Of a stretch of 34,622 nt of DNA, positions 1 to 8,950 are shown piece after piece. The stretch covers positions 1 through 34,622 of the forward strand of contig NZ_AUGF01000028.1 of assembly GCF_000426885.1 (NCBI RefSeq). The letters run 5' to 3'. Made by a program: the position numbers and the translations under genes. Origin of the DNA: Moraxella caprae DSM 19149 (GTDB lineage: Bacteria > Pseudomonadota > Gammaproteobacteria > Pseudomonadales > Moraxellaceae). Every line of letters begins with the position of its first letter. The stretch's first letter is position 1. A model generated the notes under the pieces. That model did no database searches, was not told the origin of the DNA, and saw only the letters and a list, made by a program, of their open reading frames with translations.

Positions 1-187
1 CTAAGCCTTCAAGATACATATCTATTGCCATTTTTTTAATGTCATCGCTCTTATGTGAGGCATGTTTGTGTACAGAGAAATAATAACAACAGTCTTTGCA
101 CTTATAGCGTTGCTTACCATTATTAAAACCTGCTTTAACAAAAGAGGGTGATTGACACTTAGGGCAATAGGTGAATATTTGGCTCAT
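1..187 (-). CDS. insA: IS1-family InsA-like protein, N-terminal part
   Basis: The first about 62 residues of a transposase-associated protein are visible, starting from ATG at 187-185; the rest lies beyond the left edge. The N-terminus has a four-cysteine zinc-ribbon pattern (CPKC near residues 8-11 and CKDC near residues 36-39), with the G-x-Q-R-Y-x-C-K spacing typical of InsA. In IS1 elements InsA binds the terminal repeats, and a frameshift product or a second ORF (InsB) supplies the DDE catalytic domain. The ORF continues without a stop to the window edge. No strong Shine-Dalgarno sequence is seen. The family is clear; the exact IS name cannot be given from this fragment. Confidence 0.75.
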   Translation of the reverse strand, partial: MSQIFTYCPKCQSPSFVKAGFNNGKQRYKCKDCCYYFSVHKHASHKSDDIKKMAIDMYLEGL

Positions 188-243
188 TGGGTGTTTGCTT
201 TGCTTATGATAGACTGTGTGGGTATTTTAGCTTATGTATTGTT

Positions 244-256
244 GTTTGACAATGCC
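244..256 (-). repeat. Terminal inverted repeat of left IS1-family copy
   Basis: Read on the minus strand this is GGCATTGTCAAAC. It matches 12 of 13 positions with GGCATTGTTAAAC at 34335-34347, the opposite end of the right-edge copy. Confidence 0.75.
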
Positions 257-264
257 AAACAGTC

Positions 265-1113
265 TTATAATTCAGGCTCGACTCGTTCGCCTTTTTTATT
301 GATAAAATAAATGTTATCATCGGCAATGACCATGGCAGAGCCTTCGGTAAAACTGCTGGCATAATCGTATTTGATGGGTAGGGCGATTTTGCCTTTGGTG
401 TCGATGTAGCCATATTGCCAAATGGGGTCGCCATCGCTGTCGGTTTTGCCCGTGTCTTTGGCAACCAGAGCTAATTGCTCGCTAAAATCTTCGACATAGT
501 CATAGTTGGGGGCGATTTTGGTTTGACCGTTTTTGTCCATAAAGCCCCATTTATCGTTGATTTTGACTGACACTAAGCCCTGTTCAAACCAGTTGCCTGT
601 CTCATCAAAGCTCGGTTTGATGACGATGTTGCCTTTTTTGTCAATAAAGCCATATTTGCCGTTTTGGGTGATTTTGGCACGTCCTTCCCAAAAACTCCAT
701 GCGTCTTCAAAGGTAGGGCGAATGACGATGTTGCCTTTGGGATTGATGTAGCCGTATTTGCCTTGCTGTTTGACTAAGGCAAGCCCTTCATCAAAGTCGT
801 GAGCATCTTCAAAAGTGGGGCGGATGATGACCTTGCCATCTTTGTTGGCAAAGCCATACACCGTACCATCGGTAATGACGGTCATGTTTTCGTTATACTG
901 ACAGTCGCTGGTGTACTCTTTGTAGCTAAAACCTGTCGGCAGTTTGGTATCATCTTCGCAGGCGTCGATGTCTTCTGATAAGTCGAAGAGAGCGTAATCG
1001 TCCGAATCGACGTTGTCTTCTGCGTTGACGACTGTCGTGGCAAAAACGGATAGGGCAAGGCATAGGGCAAGCTTTGAGCGAGAGATGGACGGGGTAAAAA
1101 AAGAAGAGTTCAT
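265..1113 (-). CDS. Exported WG-repeat protein
   Basis: The product is about 282 residues and unnamed. An N-terminal signal peptide (hydrophobic stretch about residues 14-29, likely cleavage after VNA at 31) points to export. The remainder is a chain of WG repeats, each of the form GxYGFIDKKGNIVIKPxF, with at least five copies from about residue 90 to the C-terminus. WG repeats form beta-rich scaffolds, usually of unknown ligand; no catalytic motif is visible. I chose ATG at 1113 over the TTG at 1125 because GGA lies nine bases ahead of it. It follows glnD on the same strand by 57 bases and may be co-transcribed. The stop codon is only eight bases from the IS1-family end at 256, so no native terminator remains on this side. 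Confidence 0.8.
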   Translation of the reverse strand: MNSSFFTPSISRSKLALCLALSVFATTVVNAEDNVDSDDYALFDLSEDIDACEDDTKLPTGFSYKEYTSDCQYNENMTVITDGTVYGFANKDGKVIIRPTFEDAHDFDEGLALVKQQGKYGYINPKGNIVIRPTFEDAWSFWEGRAKITQNGKYGFIDKKGNIVIKPSFDETGNWFEQGLVSVKINDKWGFMDKNGQTKIAPNYDYVEDFSEQLALVAKDTGKTDSDGDPIWQYGYIDTKGKIALPIKYDYASSFTEGSAMVIADDNIYFINKKGERVEPEL

Positions 1114-1170
1114 GAATGATTCCAAATGAGAAAAAGTAATGAATGGAAAAACGGATTTATTGTACTTGAC

Positions 1171-3957
1171 TTATTGTAAAATTTCAATCAAAGCCACTTT
1201 GAGTGACTCAATTGTATCATCATCAAGCAAACCGCCGTCTTTGTCAGACAGATAAAAGATGTCTTCGGCACGCTCGCCTAGGGTGGTGATTCTCGCCCCA
1301 TGTACCGCCACGCCAAGCTTTGAGAAGACTTGCCCGATTTTGGCAAGTAGGGCAGGGCGGTCTTTGGTGATGAGTGATAGGGCGTGATGACCTTGATGGG
1401 CAAAGGGGGTGGCACGCTCGATGTGTACCTGCGTGGGGACGTTAAAGTGTTTTAAAGTCAAGTTAAAACCAAAACTGGCACTGGCTATCTGGCACTTAGG
1501 AGCGTTGCCTGTGAGTGCTTGGCTAAGCTCGCTCACAAGCTCGTCTCGTCTGTCACTGGGGGTCAGAAAATCACTCATGAGCGTGCCATGCTCATCTCGT
1601 GCGGCAAAGCGGTCAATGAGTACATAGCTGTCTAGAGCGGACGGCACGCCATCGATGGTGGCACTGACGATGGTCGCATCCAGCACCGACAAGCCAAAAC
1701 GGTCAAGCACGCACACGCTGATGGCGAACAAATCATCACGGTCGGGGGTGCAGATAAATAGCTGAATGGCGTCCAGTGCCAAATCGGTGTGGGAGCGAAT
1801 GGTGATGATGGGGCGAGCGTCTTGGATGGCGGATTTTTGTTCTAAGATGACACGGCTTTGCCATGCGATGTCGAGTTTTTTGTGTTTTAAAAAATACTCA
1901 TCACCTAGCTCGTCCCATAGGGCGTGCAAGGTGGTAGGGTCGATGTCGGTCAGTAGGGCTTGGGCTTTGCTCTTGCGACCGGTGATATAGACGTCTTTGT
2001 CCACGACGCCCATGCCAAGGTTTAGCACTCGTCTGGTGCTGATATAAAGCTGTTTTAACAGACTGGCTCGCCATGAGTTCCACAGCTCGCTGTTGGTGGC
2101 GTTCATGTCGGCAACGGTCAGTGCATACAGGTGGTTTAGCCTGCTGACACTGCCGACAAAATGGGCAAAGCGAGCAATGACATCAGGGTCGGAGATATCC
2201 TGCTTTTGGGCGGTGAGCGACATGGTCAGATGTTCACGCACCAGCCATGACGCAAACTGACTGTCGCTCTCGGCCATGCCGTGCGATGTACAAAATTCAT
2301 ACACATCAATCGCCCCGAGTTCGCTGTGGTTGCCTCCACGTCCTTTGGCGATGTCATGAAATAAGGCGACGATGACCAGTATGTCTTTGCGGTGGATTTG
2401 TTTATAAATCTGACTGACTAGGTCAAATTTTTGCTGATAAATCTCATTATCCACATCCGTCAAGCGGTGCAAAATGCGAATGAGTAGTAAGGTATGAGCG
2501 TCCACGGTGTAGCGGTGAAATAGGTCATACTGCATAAGCCCCATGATTTGCCCAAAGGCAGGCAGGTACGAGCCTAGCACGCCAAAGCGTTTCATCAGGC
2601 GTAGGCGATGAAATAGGTAGTTGGGTTCTTGCAGGTTTGCCAAAAATAGGGCTTGATGGGTAGGGTGCTGGCGGTAGTCATCATCGATGCGTGGCGTGGC
2701 AAGGTAGATGGCACGCAGGGTGTTGGCACTGATTTTTTTAATGCCTTGTTGTCCCATGACCAAAAAGATACGAAGCAGTAAGGCGGGATTTTTATCAAAG
2801 GCGTGTGGGTCATGCACGGCAATCTTGGGGTCGTGGCTTGGTAGTTTGCCTTGCTTGATGAGTACGTCCTTTGCCAGTCCGTCTTGGTGTAGGGATGAAT
2901 CAATGGGGCTTGCCTGTTCGGTGATGGCATAAAAATGCTCATCAATGGGCGTGGTGATAAACTCAGGGTTTAGATAGTTTTCATTAAAATACGCACACAA
3001 AAGCTCAGAGAGACTGGCGGTGGTCATCGCATGGCGATAGTAGGTTCGCATGAGTCGCTCTAAGGCGTGCGTGATTTGGCGGTTGTCATCATCGGCATGT
3101 GCCAATCCCATGCTAACAGCGATGGCACGCTGACGATCAAAGAGCAGGCGGTCGTCATGGCGTGCGACATGGGTGTGTAGATGATGACGTAGGCACCATA
3201 AAAAGCGTTTGGCAGACTCTAAGGTGGCGTATTTGTCAGGGCTTAAAAACCCCACTTCAACCAAATCATGAAAATCCCGCACCCCGTCAAAATAAAACTT
3301 ACCAAGCCACAAAATAATGTGCAAATCTCTTAGTGTACCAGGGGCGGTCTTGATGTTCGGCTCTAAGTTGTATTCGGTGGCGTTATGGGCAAGATAGCGG
3401 GCTTTGGATTCGCTCATCTTGGCACCAAAAAAGGCTTTGGCAGTCCACGCCCCTTTGACGGCAAGGGTTGGTACGTCGGTCAGTGTGTCATTACCGACCA
3501 AAAAACGGGCTTCTAAGAGGGCGGTTGCCACGGTATGCTCGGTGACGGCAGTCATCGTGTCGCTCACTGTCCGCACCGAGATGGCAGGCTCTATGCCGAT
3601 GTCCCACAGGTCTGCCACGAACGTTTCTATCTGGGTTTGATGGCTGTCCGTGTCATCGCCTAGTATCAAAATGTCCACATCTGACGCTGGGAACAGCTCG
3701 CCCCGCCCATACCCACCAATGGCAAATAATCCAAGCTCGCTGTCTGTCCCAAATAATGCTTCAAATATGCTTACAAGTATGCTATCTACCGCCTGCGTTC
3801 GCCTAGCGATGTGGCTGTCTATCGTCTGTGTGGCGTGTATGCCCTGCTTGCAAATCTGCCTATCAATATCGGCATTTAGCTCATTTAGATAAGCCTTATA
3901 AGCGGCGGGAGTGTAGGGGGGTAGGGGTGGCAAGGGGGGTAAGTTGGTTTGGGTCAT
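1171..3957 (-). CDS. glnD: Bifunctional PII uridylyltransferase / uridylyl-removing enzyme
   Basis: GlnD adds UMP to PII proteins (GlnB/GlnK) when glutamine is low and removes it when glutamine is high, linking nitrogen status to glutamine synthetase control in the cytoplasm. At 928 residues it is full length. The nucleotidyltransferase motif GGYGRGELFPASDVD is at residues 81-95. An HD hydrolase domain begins with H534-D535 in VALFHDIAKGRGGNHSE and should carry the uridylyl-removing activity. Two ACT domains, the glutamine sensors, occupy roughly residues 735-810 and 850-928. The N-terminus is proline rich. The start at 3957 has a weak ribosome-binding site, but no better in-frame start precedes the conserved region. 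tRNA-Val with its own terminator lies just upstream on the same strand. Confidence 0.96.
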   Translation of the reverse strand: MTQTNLPPLPPLPPYTPAAYKAYLNELNADIDRQICKQGIHATQTIDSHIARRTQAVDSILVSIFEALFGTDSELGLFAIGGYGRGELFPASDVDILILGDDTDSHQTQIETFVADLWDIGIEPAISVRTVSDTMTAVTEHTVATALLEARFLVGNDTLTDVPTLAVKGAWTAKAFFGAKMSESKARYLAHNATEYNLEPNIKTAPGTLRDLHIILWLGKFYFDGVRDFHDLVEVGFLSPDKYATLESAKRFLWCLRHHLHTHVARHDDRLLFDRQRAIAVSMGLAHADDDNRQITHALERLMRTYYRHAMTTASLSELLCAYFNENYLNPEFITTPIDEHFYAITEQASPIDSSLHQDGLAKDVLIKQGKLPSHDPKIAVHDPHAFDKNPALLLRIFLVMGQQGIKKISANTLRAIYLATPRIDDDYRQHPTHQALFLANLQEPNYLFHRLRLMKRFGVLGSYLPAFGQIMGLMQYDLFHRYTVDAHTLLLIRILHRLTDVDNEIYQQKFDLVSQIYKQIHRKDILVIVALFHDIAKGRGGNHSELGAIDVYEFCTSHGMAESDSQFASWLVREHLTMSLTAQKQDISDPDVIARFAHFVGSVSRLNHLYALTVADMNATNSELWNSWRASLLKQLYISTRRVLNLGMGVVDKDVYITGRKSKAQALLTDIDPTTLHALWDELGDEYFLKHKKLDIAWQSRVILEQKSAIQDARPIITIRSHTDLALDAIQLFICTPDRDDLFAISVCVLDRFGLSVLDATIVSATIDGVPSALDSYVLIDRFAARDEHGTLMSDFLTPSDRRDELVSELSQALTGNAPKCQIASASFGFNLTLKHFNVPTQVHIERATPFAHQGHHALSLITKDRPALLAKIGQVFSKLGVAVHGARITTLGERAEDIFYLSDKDGGLLDDDTIESLKVALIEILQ

Positions 3958-4035
3958 GGCGATCAGTGGCTAAATATTTGTCAAATTTGTCGTAAATTTA
4001 TCTTTATTTTTGTAAGCAATTTTGTCAAAACAAGC

Positions 4036-4068
4036 AAAAACCCCTTGAAATATAAGCATTTCAAGGGG
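4036..4068 (-). terminator. Intrinsic terminator downstream of tRNA-Val
   Basis: Inverted repeat CCCCTTGAAA (4041-4050) / TTTCAAGGGG (4059-4068) with an eight-base loop, followed on the minus strand by five T residues (4040-4036). It ends the tRNA-Val transcript before glnD. Confidence 0.85.
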
Positions 4069-4077
4069 GTCTAGATA

Positions 4078-4154
4078 TGGTAGGCGTAAACGGACTCGAA
4101 CCATCGACCCCCACCATGTCAAGGTGGTGCTCTAACCAACTGAGCTATACGCCT
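4078..4154 (-). tRNA. tRNA-Val (GAC anticodon)
   Basis: A 77-base cloverleaf including an encoded CCA (4080-4078). The acceptor stem pairs AGGCGTA with TACGCCT. The D-arm contains AGCTCAGTTGGTTAGAGC. The anticodon stem CCACC/GGTGG encloses loop TTGACAT, giving anticodon GAC (valine). The T-arm contains GGTTCGAGTCC. The body closely resembles the classical enterobacterial tRNA-Val(GAC). It has its own promoter at 4167-4194 and a terminator at 4036-4068. Confidence 0.96.
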
Positions 4155-4166
4155 AAAAGTGGTGCT

Positions 4167-4194
4167 ATTATAACAGATAAATTTTAAATGGCAA
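4167..4194 (-). promoter_or_regulatory. Sigma-70-type promoter for tRNA-Val
   Basis: On the minus strand TTGCCA (4194-4189) is separated by 16 bases from a perfect TATAAT (4172-4167). The -10 box lies 12 bases before the mature tRNA 5' end, in the short gap after pilD. Confidence 0.75.
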
Positions 4195-4201
4195 GCACTT
4201 T

Positions 4202-5110
4202 TTACACTTTGTACATATTTAAATACCAACTCATGATGTCGTTGCCCCATAATAGGGCGATGATACCTGCAATGGCGATATAAGGACCAAAGGCAAAGGG
4301 ATGGCTTTCGCCACGCATTCTCATCAACACCACGCCCACGATAGAGCCCAACACAGCAGATACAAGAATCAAAAAGGGTAACATGCTCACGCCAAGCCAC
4401 GCTCCAATCGCCCCTAAGAGTTTAAAATCGCCTGCCCCCATGCCGTCTTTTTTGGTGATGAGTGCATAGAGTTTGGCAACCGACCAAAAGGATAAAAAAC
4501 CAAGCAGTCCACCCCATACCGCAGAGCCAAGCGAAGTAAAGATATTTTGGGTGTTTGCAATAAGACCCATCATACCCAGCGGAAACACCAAACGGTCGGG
4601 CAGTAGCTGAGTATCAAAATCAATGCCAGTTAAAGCAATAAGTATCCACAGGTAGATAAGCCCCAAAGCACCTGCGATATTTGCCCCAAGTGTATAAATC
4701 ACCAAAACGGACAGTAAGGCGGTAATGAGTTCCACCGATGGATAACGCATGCTAATGGGATTACCACAGCCAGAGCATTTACCACGCAACAGAATTAGCC
4801 AGCTTAATACAGGAATGTTTTCATAAGCACGGATTTGGTGGTTGCATTTGGGACAACGAGAGGGCGGAAAGGATAGGCTAATGGGTATGTCATTGGCGAT
4901 AACATCTTGAATGGGTTTGACATGCTTGGGGTTAAGGTCGGATTGAGTGCCTAAAAACCATGCCGTATCTTTACGCCATTCACGATTCATAATAAGTGGC
5001 GTACGGTGAATCACCACATTTAAGAATGAACCAACACAAAGCCCTAGCAGTCCAGCTAGGGCAAGTGCCAACCATAAATTGTCTGATAAAAAGGTAGGGT
5101 AATTCATCAT
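4202..5110 (-). CDS. pilD: Type IV prepilin peptidase / N-methyltransferase
   Basis: PilD is an inner-membrane aspartyl protease that cleaves the leader of type IV prepilins and pseudopilins and N-methylates the new N-terminal residue. The 302-residue protein has the cytoplasmic four-cysteine zinc site (CPKC at 86-89 and CSGC at 112-115), typical of bifunctional family members. Both catalytic aspartate regions are present: GIDFDTQLLPD at about 162-172 and the GxGD motif MGAGDFK with D228. Multiple hydrophobic helices fit the usual eight-segment topology. Its start overlaps the pilC stop by four bases (ATGA), so the two genes are translationally coupled. The pilB ATPase gene that often accompanies pilC-pilD is not in this window. 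Confidence 0.95.
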   Translation of the reverse strand: MMNYPTFLSDNLWLALALAGLLGLCVGSFLNVVIHRTPLIMNREWRKDTAWFLGTQSDLNPKHVKPIQDVIANDIPISLSFPPSRCPKCNHQIRAYENIPVLSWLILLRGKCSGCGNPISMRYPSVELITALLSVLVIYTLGANIAGALGLIYLWILIALTGIDFDTQLLPDRLVFPLGMMGLIANTQNIFTSLGSAVWGGLLGFLSFWSVAKLYALITKKDGMGAGDFKLLGAIGAWLGVSMLPFLILVSAVLGSIVGVVLMRMRGESHPFAFGPYIAIAGIIALLWGNDIMSWYLNMYKV

Positions 5111-6330
5111 CCGATAACATCACCCATCATGAAGATTGGTAGATACATGGCGATAACTAAACCACCAATAACCACGCCTAAAAATGCCATAATCATGGGT
5201 TCCATCAAACTGGTTAAGCCATCAACGGCATTATCCACTTCATTTTCATAAAAAGTGGCAGCCTTATCAAGCATCTCTTCTAGACTACCTGCTTCCTCAC
5301 CGATGCCGACCATTTGAAGTACCATGCTGGGAAATAAATTAGTGTTACGCATGGCAAACTGCATTTGCTGACCGGTGGCGACATCTTCTTTGACACGCTG
5401 TGTGGCTTCATAAAATACAATATTATTGGTTGCCCCTGCGGTAGAATCTAGGGCGTCAATCAAAGGTACACCAGCAGCAAAAGTGGTGGAGAGGGTGCGA
5501 CAAAAACGGGCGATGATGGCTTGATAAACAATATTACCAAATATGGGTAGTTTAAGAGCCAATCTATCTAAGAAATTTCTAAATTTTTGGCTACGCAACT
5601 TAGCTTGGGTAAAAGACACAACAAGGATTGCTAGTACAATAAAAAATACCAAATAATATTTAACCATCCAGTTAGACATATTAACGACCATCTGGGTAAA
5701 GGCAGGTAATTCAGCACCAAAACCGGCAAACATATCAGCAAAGACTGGAACTACCTTAACCAATAGAATGGCGGTAACAATAATAGCAACAATGATAACC
5801 GCAATCGGATATTTCATTGCCTTTTTGATTTTGGCTTTGAGCATTTCGCTTTTTTCTTTATAGGTAGCGACACGCTCAAGCATGGTCTCTAACGCACCTG
5901 ACTGCTCACCAGATTCAACCAATGAACAAAACAGGTCATCAAAGTATTTGGGGTGCTTACGCAGGGCAGTGGCAAAGTTGCTCCCTGCTTCAATATCCAC
6001 CTTAACTTTTAATACAATTTCTTTCATGCTAGGATTGTCAAGCGAATCAGCCACAATCTCAAAGGCTTGGGTCAGTGGCACACCTGCTTTCATCATGGTG
6101 GCAAGCTGACGCACAAAGATAGCAATATCAATCGCTTTGATAGATTTTTTGATTTGAAAAAGAGGCTTGGATTTTTGTCTAACGTCTTGGACAACAATGC
6201 CCTGCTTTCGCAGTTGGGCACGAGCTAATTCAAGGCTCTTAGCGGTTAGCTCACCCTTGACGTTTTGTCCACGTCGGTTGGTGCCCGAGTATTTAAAATC
6301 AATTAACTGTTCAGTTGCTACTTTTGCCAT
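5107..6330 (-). CDS. pilC: Type IV pilus inner-membrane assembly platform protein
   Basis: PilC (GspF family) is the polytopic inner-membrane platform that couples the PilB/PilT motor ATPases to pilin extraction and assembly. The 407-residue length is normal. Two T2SF domains are visible, each with a motif of the type FxRQLATMMKAGVPL (about residue 70) and FCRTLSTTFAAGVPL (about residue 275). Three strongly hydrophobic segments lie near residues 170-195, 222-240 and 380-400. The start ATG at 6330 is preceded by a GAAGAG-like ribosome-binding site and a short CA run. It forms a two-gene operon with pilD. Two ATAAAC palindromes lie 175-213 bases upstream and could be regulatory. Confidence 0.95.
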   Translation of the reverse strand: MAKVATEQLIDFKYSGTNRRGQNVKGELTAKSLELARAQLRKQGIVVQDVRQKSKPLFQIKKSIKAIDIAIFVRQLATMMKAGVPLTQAFEIVADSLDNPSMKEIVLKVKVDIEAGSNFATALRKHPKYFDDLFCSLVESGEQSGALETMLERVATYKEKSEMLKAKIKKAMKYPIAVIIVAIIVTAILLVKVVPVFADMFAGFGAELPAFTQMVVNMSNWMVKYYLVFFIVLAILVVSFTQAKLRSQKFRNFLDRLALKLPIFGNIVYQAIIARFCRTLSTTFAAGVPLIDALDSTAGATNNIVFYEATQRVKEDVATGQQMQFAMRNTNLFPSMVLQMVGIGEEAGSLEEMLDKAATFYENEVDNAVDGLTSLMEPMIMAFLGVVIGGLVIAMYLPIFMMGDVIG

Positions 6331-6504
6331 GTGTGTGTCTCTTCATGCTTTGCCAATGCTGGCGATGTTGCAAGTTATGTGCCGTATTGTATTTTTAAAT
6401 GAACCCAAAATAGGGTAATGCTGATGACATTTTACACCAAAACCCATCAAATTGTAAATAATGTATCACAAAACTTGCACAACATTCGTGGTTTTCGGTA
6501 GGGT

Positions 6505-6543
6505 ATAAACCGCCGTTTATGCCATAAAAAATAAACGGTTTAT
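6505..6543. promoter_or_regulatory. Twin palindromes upstream of pilC (possible operators)
   Basis: ATAAACCGCCGTTTAT (6505-6520) and ATAAACGGTTTAT (6531-6543) are two separate dyads sharing the same ATAAAC/GTTTAT half-sites, with centres about 24-25 bases apart. They could bind a dimeric regulator. Alternatively CCGTTTAT (6513-6520) and ATAAACGG (6531-6538) can pair as one weak hairpin followed by a T-rich run on the plus strand. Confidence 0.4.
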
Positions 6544-6700
6544 TTTTTTGGTTAAATGGTATAAATATTGTCTAGTGCATGGCCGTTTCTTTAAAAATCT
6601 GTCATCTCAAAAGATAAATTCTTGTCAATTTGTTTCATTACGCTTACAATGACTAAAAATAAACCCCATTCTTAACTTTACATAAGCGATTGATTTATAA

Positions 6701-6780
6701 AGGGCGATTTTTAATTCGCCCCTACAACCCAAGAAATAATTATGGGATAATCAATAAGTTATTATTTTAAGTTGAGATTG
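6701..6780 (-). repeat. Dispersed GTAGGGGCGAATT-type repeat, copy 1
   Basis: Read on the minus strand it contains TCAATCTCAACTT, then AACTTATTGATT, then GTAGGGGCGAATTAAAAATC and GCCC. The same blocks in the same order occur on the plus strand at 26911-26982. The core is a hairpin of the GTAGGGGCGAATT..ATTCGCCC type common in short non-coding repeats of many bacteria. Confidence 0.65.
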
Positions 6781-6818
6781 AAGTAAAAGTAATAATAAAA
6801 ATAACCACAAATTATCCC

Positions 6819-8912
6819 ATGACAATCCTTGCCCCCACCCAATATCCCATTACCGCCCTTGCAGGCGTGGGTCAACCGTTGGCAAAAAAACTTGCCGAGC
6901 TTGACATTCATCGCATTTTTGATTTACTCATGCACCTGCCCCGAGATTATGAAGACCGTAGCCGTACCGTGCCGATGAATACGGTAGAAAATGGGCAAGT
7001 GTGCATGATTGCAGGGGTCATCACGGACGTGGCGAGCAATAAAGGACGGCTGTCGGTGTGCCTAGAAGACAGCACTGGCATGGTTGTGTTGCAGTTTTTT
7101 AAAACCTATCCGACGCTGTTGCAAACCATGACCGTGGGGGCGAACATCACCGCATTTGGCGAGATAAAGGTCAGTCGCTATGGCGTGCAAATGGCTCACC
7201 CAGAGTACCACATTACAGGGACAAAGACCTTTGAAAGTGGGCTTTTGCCCATTTATTCGACCGTCAAAGGACTTCACCAAAACAAACTGCGTCAGCTTGT
7301 CCGCACGGCTCTTAATGCCGTCCGCCAAACACCTTTAACTTGCCTGTCTGATGATGATTTTAACAGCGTGGGCGTAAGCGTGCAGGGCGATTTGTTGTCC
7401 GCCTTGAGTGCCATACACCTGCCCGACCCACAGGCGGACATTTTTAGCCAAACGGCACTTTTGACAGGGCTAAAAGACCGCACCCACCCCGCTTGCCAAA
7501 GGCTTATTATAGAAGAGCTTACCGCTCATCAGCTTGTGTTTTTGTGCCGCAAGCAAAACCTACACGCCCACAAAGCCCCTTTTTGCGAGCGTGTCAGTCC
7601 GCTTGCTGATAGGCTTGTGGCGAGCTTGCCCTTTCGCCCGACCAACGCCCAACAGCGTGTTGTTAGCGAGATAGTTGACGACCTTGCCACCAGTACGCCC
7701 ATGCTCCGCCTTGTGCAAGGGGATGTGGGGGCGGGCAAAACGCTTGTGGCAGGTCTGTCAGCGTGCCATGCCATTGACAGCGGTTGGCAAGTGGCAATCA
7801 TGGCACCGACCGAGATTTTGGCAGAACAGCACTTGCTTAACTTTAAAAAATGGTTTGAGCCGATGGGTATTGGCGTGGGCTGGCTTGCCGGCAAACAGAC
7901 TGCCAAAGAACGCAATGCCAGTTTAAGTGCCATTATCAATAATGACGTACAAATCGTGGTTGGTACGCACGCCCTGTTCCAAGACGGTGTGGCATTTGCC
8001 AAATTGGGGCTTGTTATCATTGACGAACAGCACCGTTTTGGCGTGGAGCAACGATTGAAACTCGTCAGTAAAGGCGTGGCAAACAGCACCCCACATCAGC
8101 TTGCCATGACCGCTACTCCCATCCCTCGCACGCTTGCCATGAGTATGTATGGCGACATGGACGTGTCGGCGATAGATGAGCTACCACCCAACCGCACGCC
8201 CATTACCACTGTTACCATTAACCGAGACCGCCGTGATGAAGTGATTGAGCGGATACGCATCAACTGCAAAAACGGCAAACAAGCCTACTGGGTGTGTCCG
8301 CTCGTGGAAGAGTCCACCGCCCTAGACGCACAGTCGGCAGAGCTGTTATATGAAGATTTGTGCGAGCGGTTGGACATACGGATAGGACTGGTACATGGCA
8401 AAATGAAAGCCAGTGATAAGCAAGCGGTGATGAATGATTTTAAACAAGGCGACATTGACCTACTGGTCGCCACCACCGTGATAGAAGTGGGCGTGGACGT
8501 GCCAAATGCGTCTCTTATGGTAATAGAAAATGCCGAACGGCTCGGCTTATCTCAGCTCCACCAACTGCGTGGGCGTGTGGGGCGTGGTTCGGAAAAGTCC
8601 TTTTGTGTGCTACTCTACCAAATGCCCCTATCGCCCACAGGCATCGAGAGGCTCAATATCCTAAGGGATAGCACGGACGGCTTTGTCATCGCCCAAAAGG
8701 ACTTAGAATTGCGTGGGGCAGGCGAGCTACTGGGCAAACGACAAACAGGCGACATGGGCTATTATCTGGCGGACATCGTGCGAGATGAGAGACTGCTTGA
8801 CATCGCTGAGCAGTTGGCAAAACATCTCATCAGCCAACCCAACAAAACCGCACTCGCCCAAGCGATGATAGGGCTGTGGCTAAAGGATAGTGGGGAGTTT
8901 GTGGGGGCGTGA
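6819..8912 (+). CDS. recG: ATP-dependent DNA helicase RecG
   Basis: RecG is a monomeric superfamily 2 double-strand DNA translocase that remodels stalled forks, reverses Holliday junctions and unwinds D- and R-loops. The protein is 697 residues, the usual length. Near the N-terminus is a wedge/OB-fold region (about 60-135) with VCMIAGVITDV. Helicase motifs are intact: Walker A GDVGAGKT at 301-308, DEQH box at 402-405, the TATPIPRT motif near 430, and the C-terminal motif with QLRGRVGRG. The start ATG at 6819 has no strong ribosome-binding site, but the N-terminal residues match the family. It is transcribed alone, followed after 38 bases by an accessory LRR gene. Confidence 0.96.
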   Translation: MTILAPTQYPITALAGVGQPLAKKLAELDIHRIFDLLMHLPRDYEDRSRTVPMNTVENGQVCMIAGVITDVASNKGRLSVCLEDSTGMVVLQFFKTYPTLLQTMTVGANITAFGEIKVSRYGVQMAHPEYHITGTKTFESGLLPIYSTVKGLHQNKLRQLVRTALNAVRQTPLTCLSDDDFNSVGVSVQGDLLSALSAIHLPDPQADIFSQTALLTGLKDRTHPACQRLIIEELTAHQLVFLCRKQNLHAHKAPFCERVSPLADRLVASLPFRPTNAQQRVVSEIVDDLATSTPMLRLVQGDVGAGKTLVAGLSACHAIDSGWQVAIMAPTEILAEQHLLNFKKWFEPMGIGVGWLAGKQTAKERNASLSAIINNDVQIVVGTHALFQDGVAFAKLGLVIIDEQHRFGVEQRLKLVSKGVANSTPHQLAMTATPIPRTLAMSMYGDMDVSAIDELPPNRTPITTVTINRDRRDEVIERIRINCKNGKQAYWVCPLVEESTALDAQSAELLYEDLCERLDIRIGLVHGKMKASDKQAVMNDFKQGDIDLLVATTVIEVGVDVPNASLMVIENAERLGLSQLHQLRGRVGRGSEKSFCVLLYQMPLSPTGIERLNILRDSTDGFVIAQKDLELRGAGELLGKRQTGDMGYYLADIVRDERLLDIAEQLAKHLISQPNKTALAQAMIGLWLKDSGEFVGA

Positions 8913-8950
8913 ATATTATGCTAAAATTACCCTTTTAAAAAGGAAAAATC

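Larger units (their letters stand above)
1..256 (-). mobile_element. IS1-family insertion sequence, left-edge partial copy
   Basis: This is the 5' part of an IS1-like element running off the left edge. It holds an InsA-like zinc-ribbon ORF and, 57 bases upstream of that ORF, a terminal repeat GGCATTGTCAAAC (read on the minus strand, 256 to 244). The same 13-bp end, with one mismatch and in the opposite sense, closes the InsB-containing copy at 34335-34347, which is what identifies it as the element's terminus. The exact outermost base could be 256 or 258, because the shared block can be extended by two T residues. Confidence 0.8.
6331..6818. other. Intergenic region between divergent pilC and recG
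   Basis: About 490 AT-rich bases without a convincing gene. It holds a pair of ATAAAC/GTTTAT palindromes (6505-6543) and one copy of a dispersed repeat with a GGGCGA...TTCGCCCCTAC core (6701-6780). Promoters for both divergent genes must lie here, but I cannot point to one with confidence. Confidence 0.6.

Noticed and set aside
4119..4400. 93-residue open frame covering tRNA-Val and the end of pilD
   Set aside because: It overlaps a complete tRNA and conserved pilD coding sequence in another frame.
6318..6334. CA dinucleotide run before the pilC start as a phase-variation tract
   Set aside because: Only about four CA units, too short to expect slippage.
7529..8089. 186-residue open frame on the minus strand
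   Set aside because: It lies wholly inside recG, whose helicase motifs are intact; a reverse-frame shadow.
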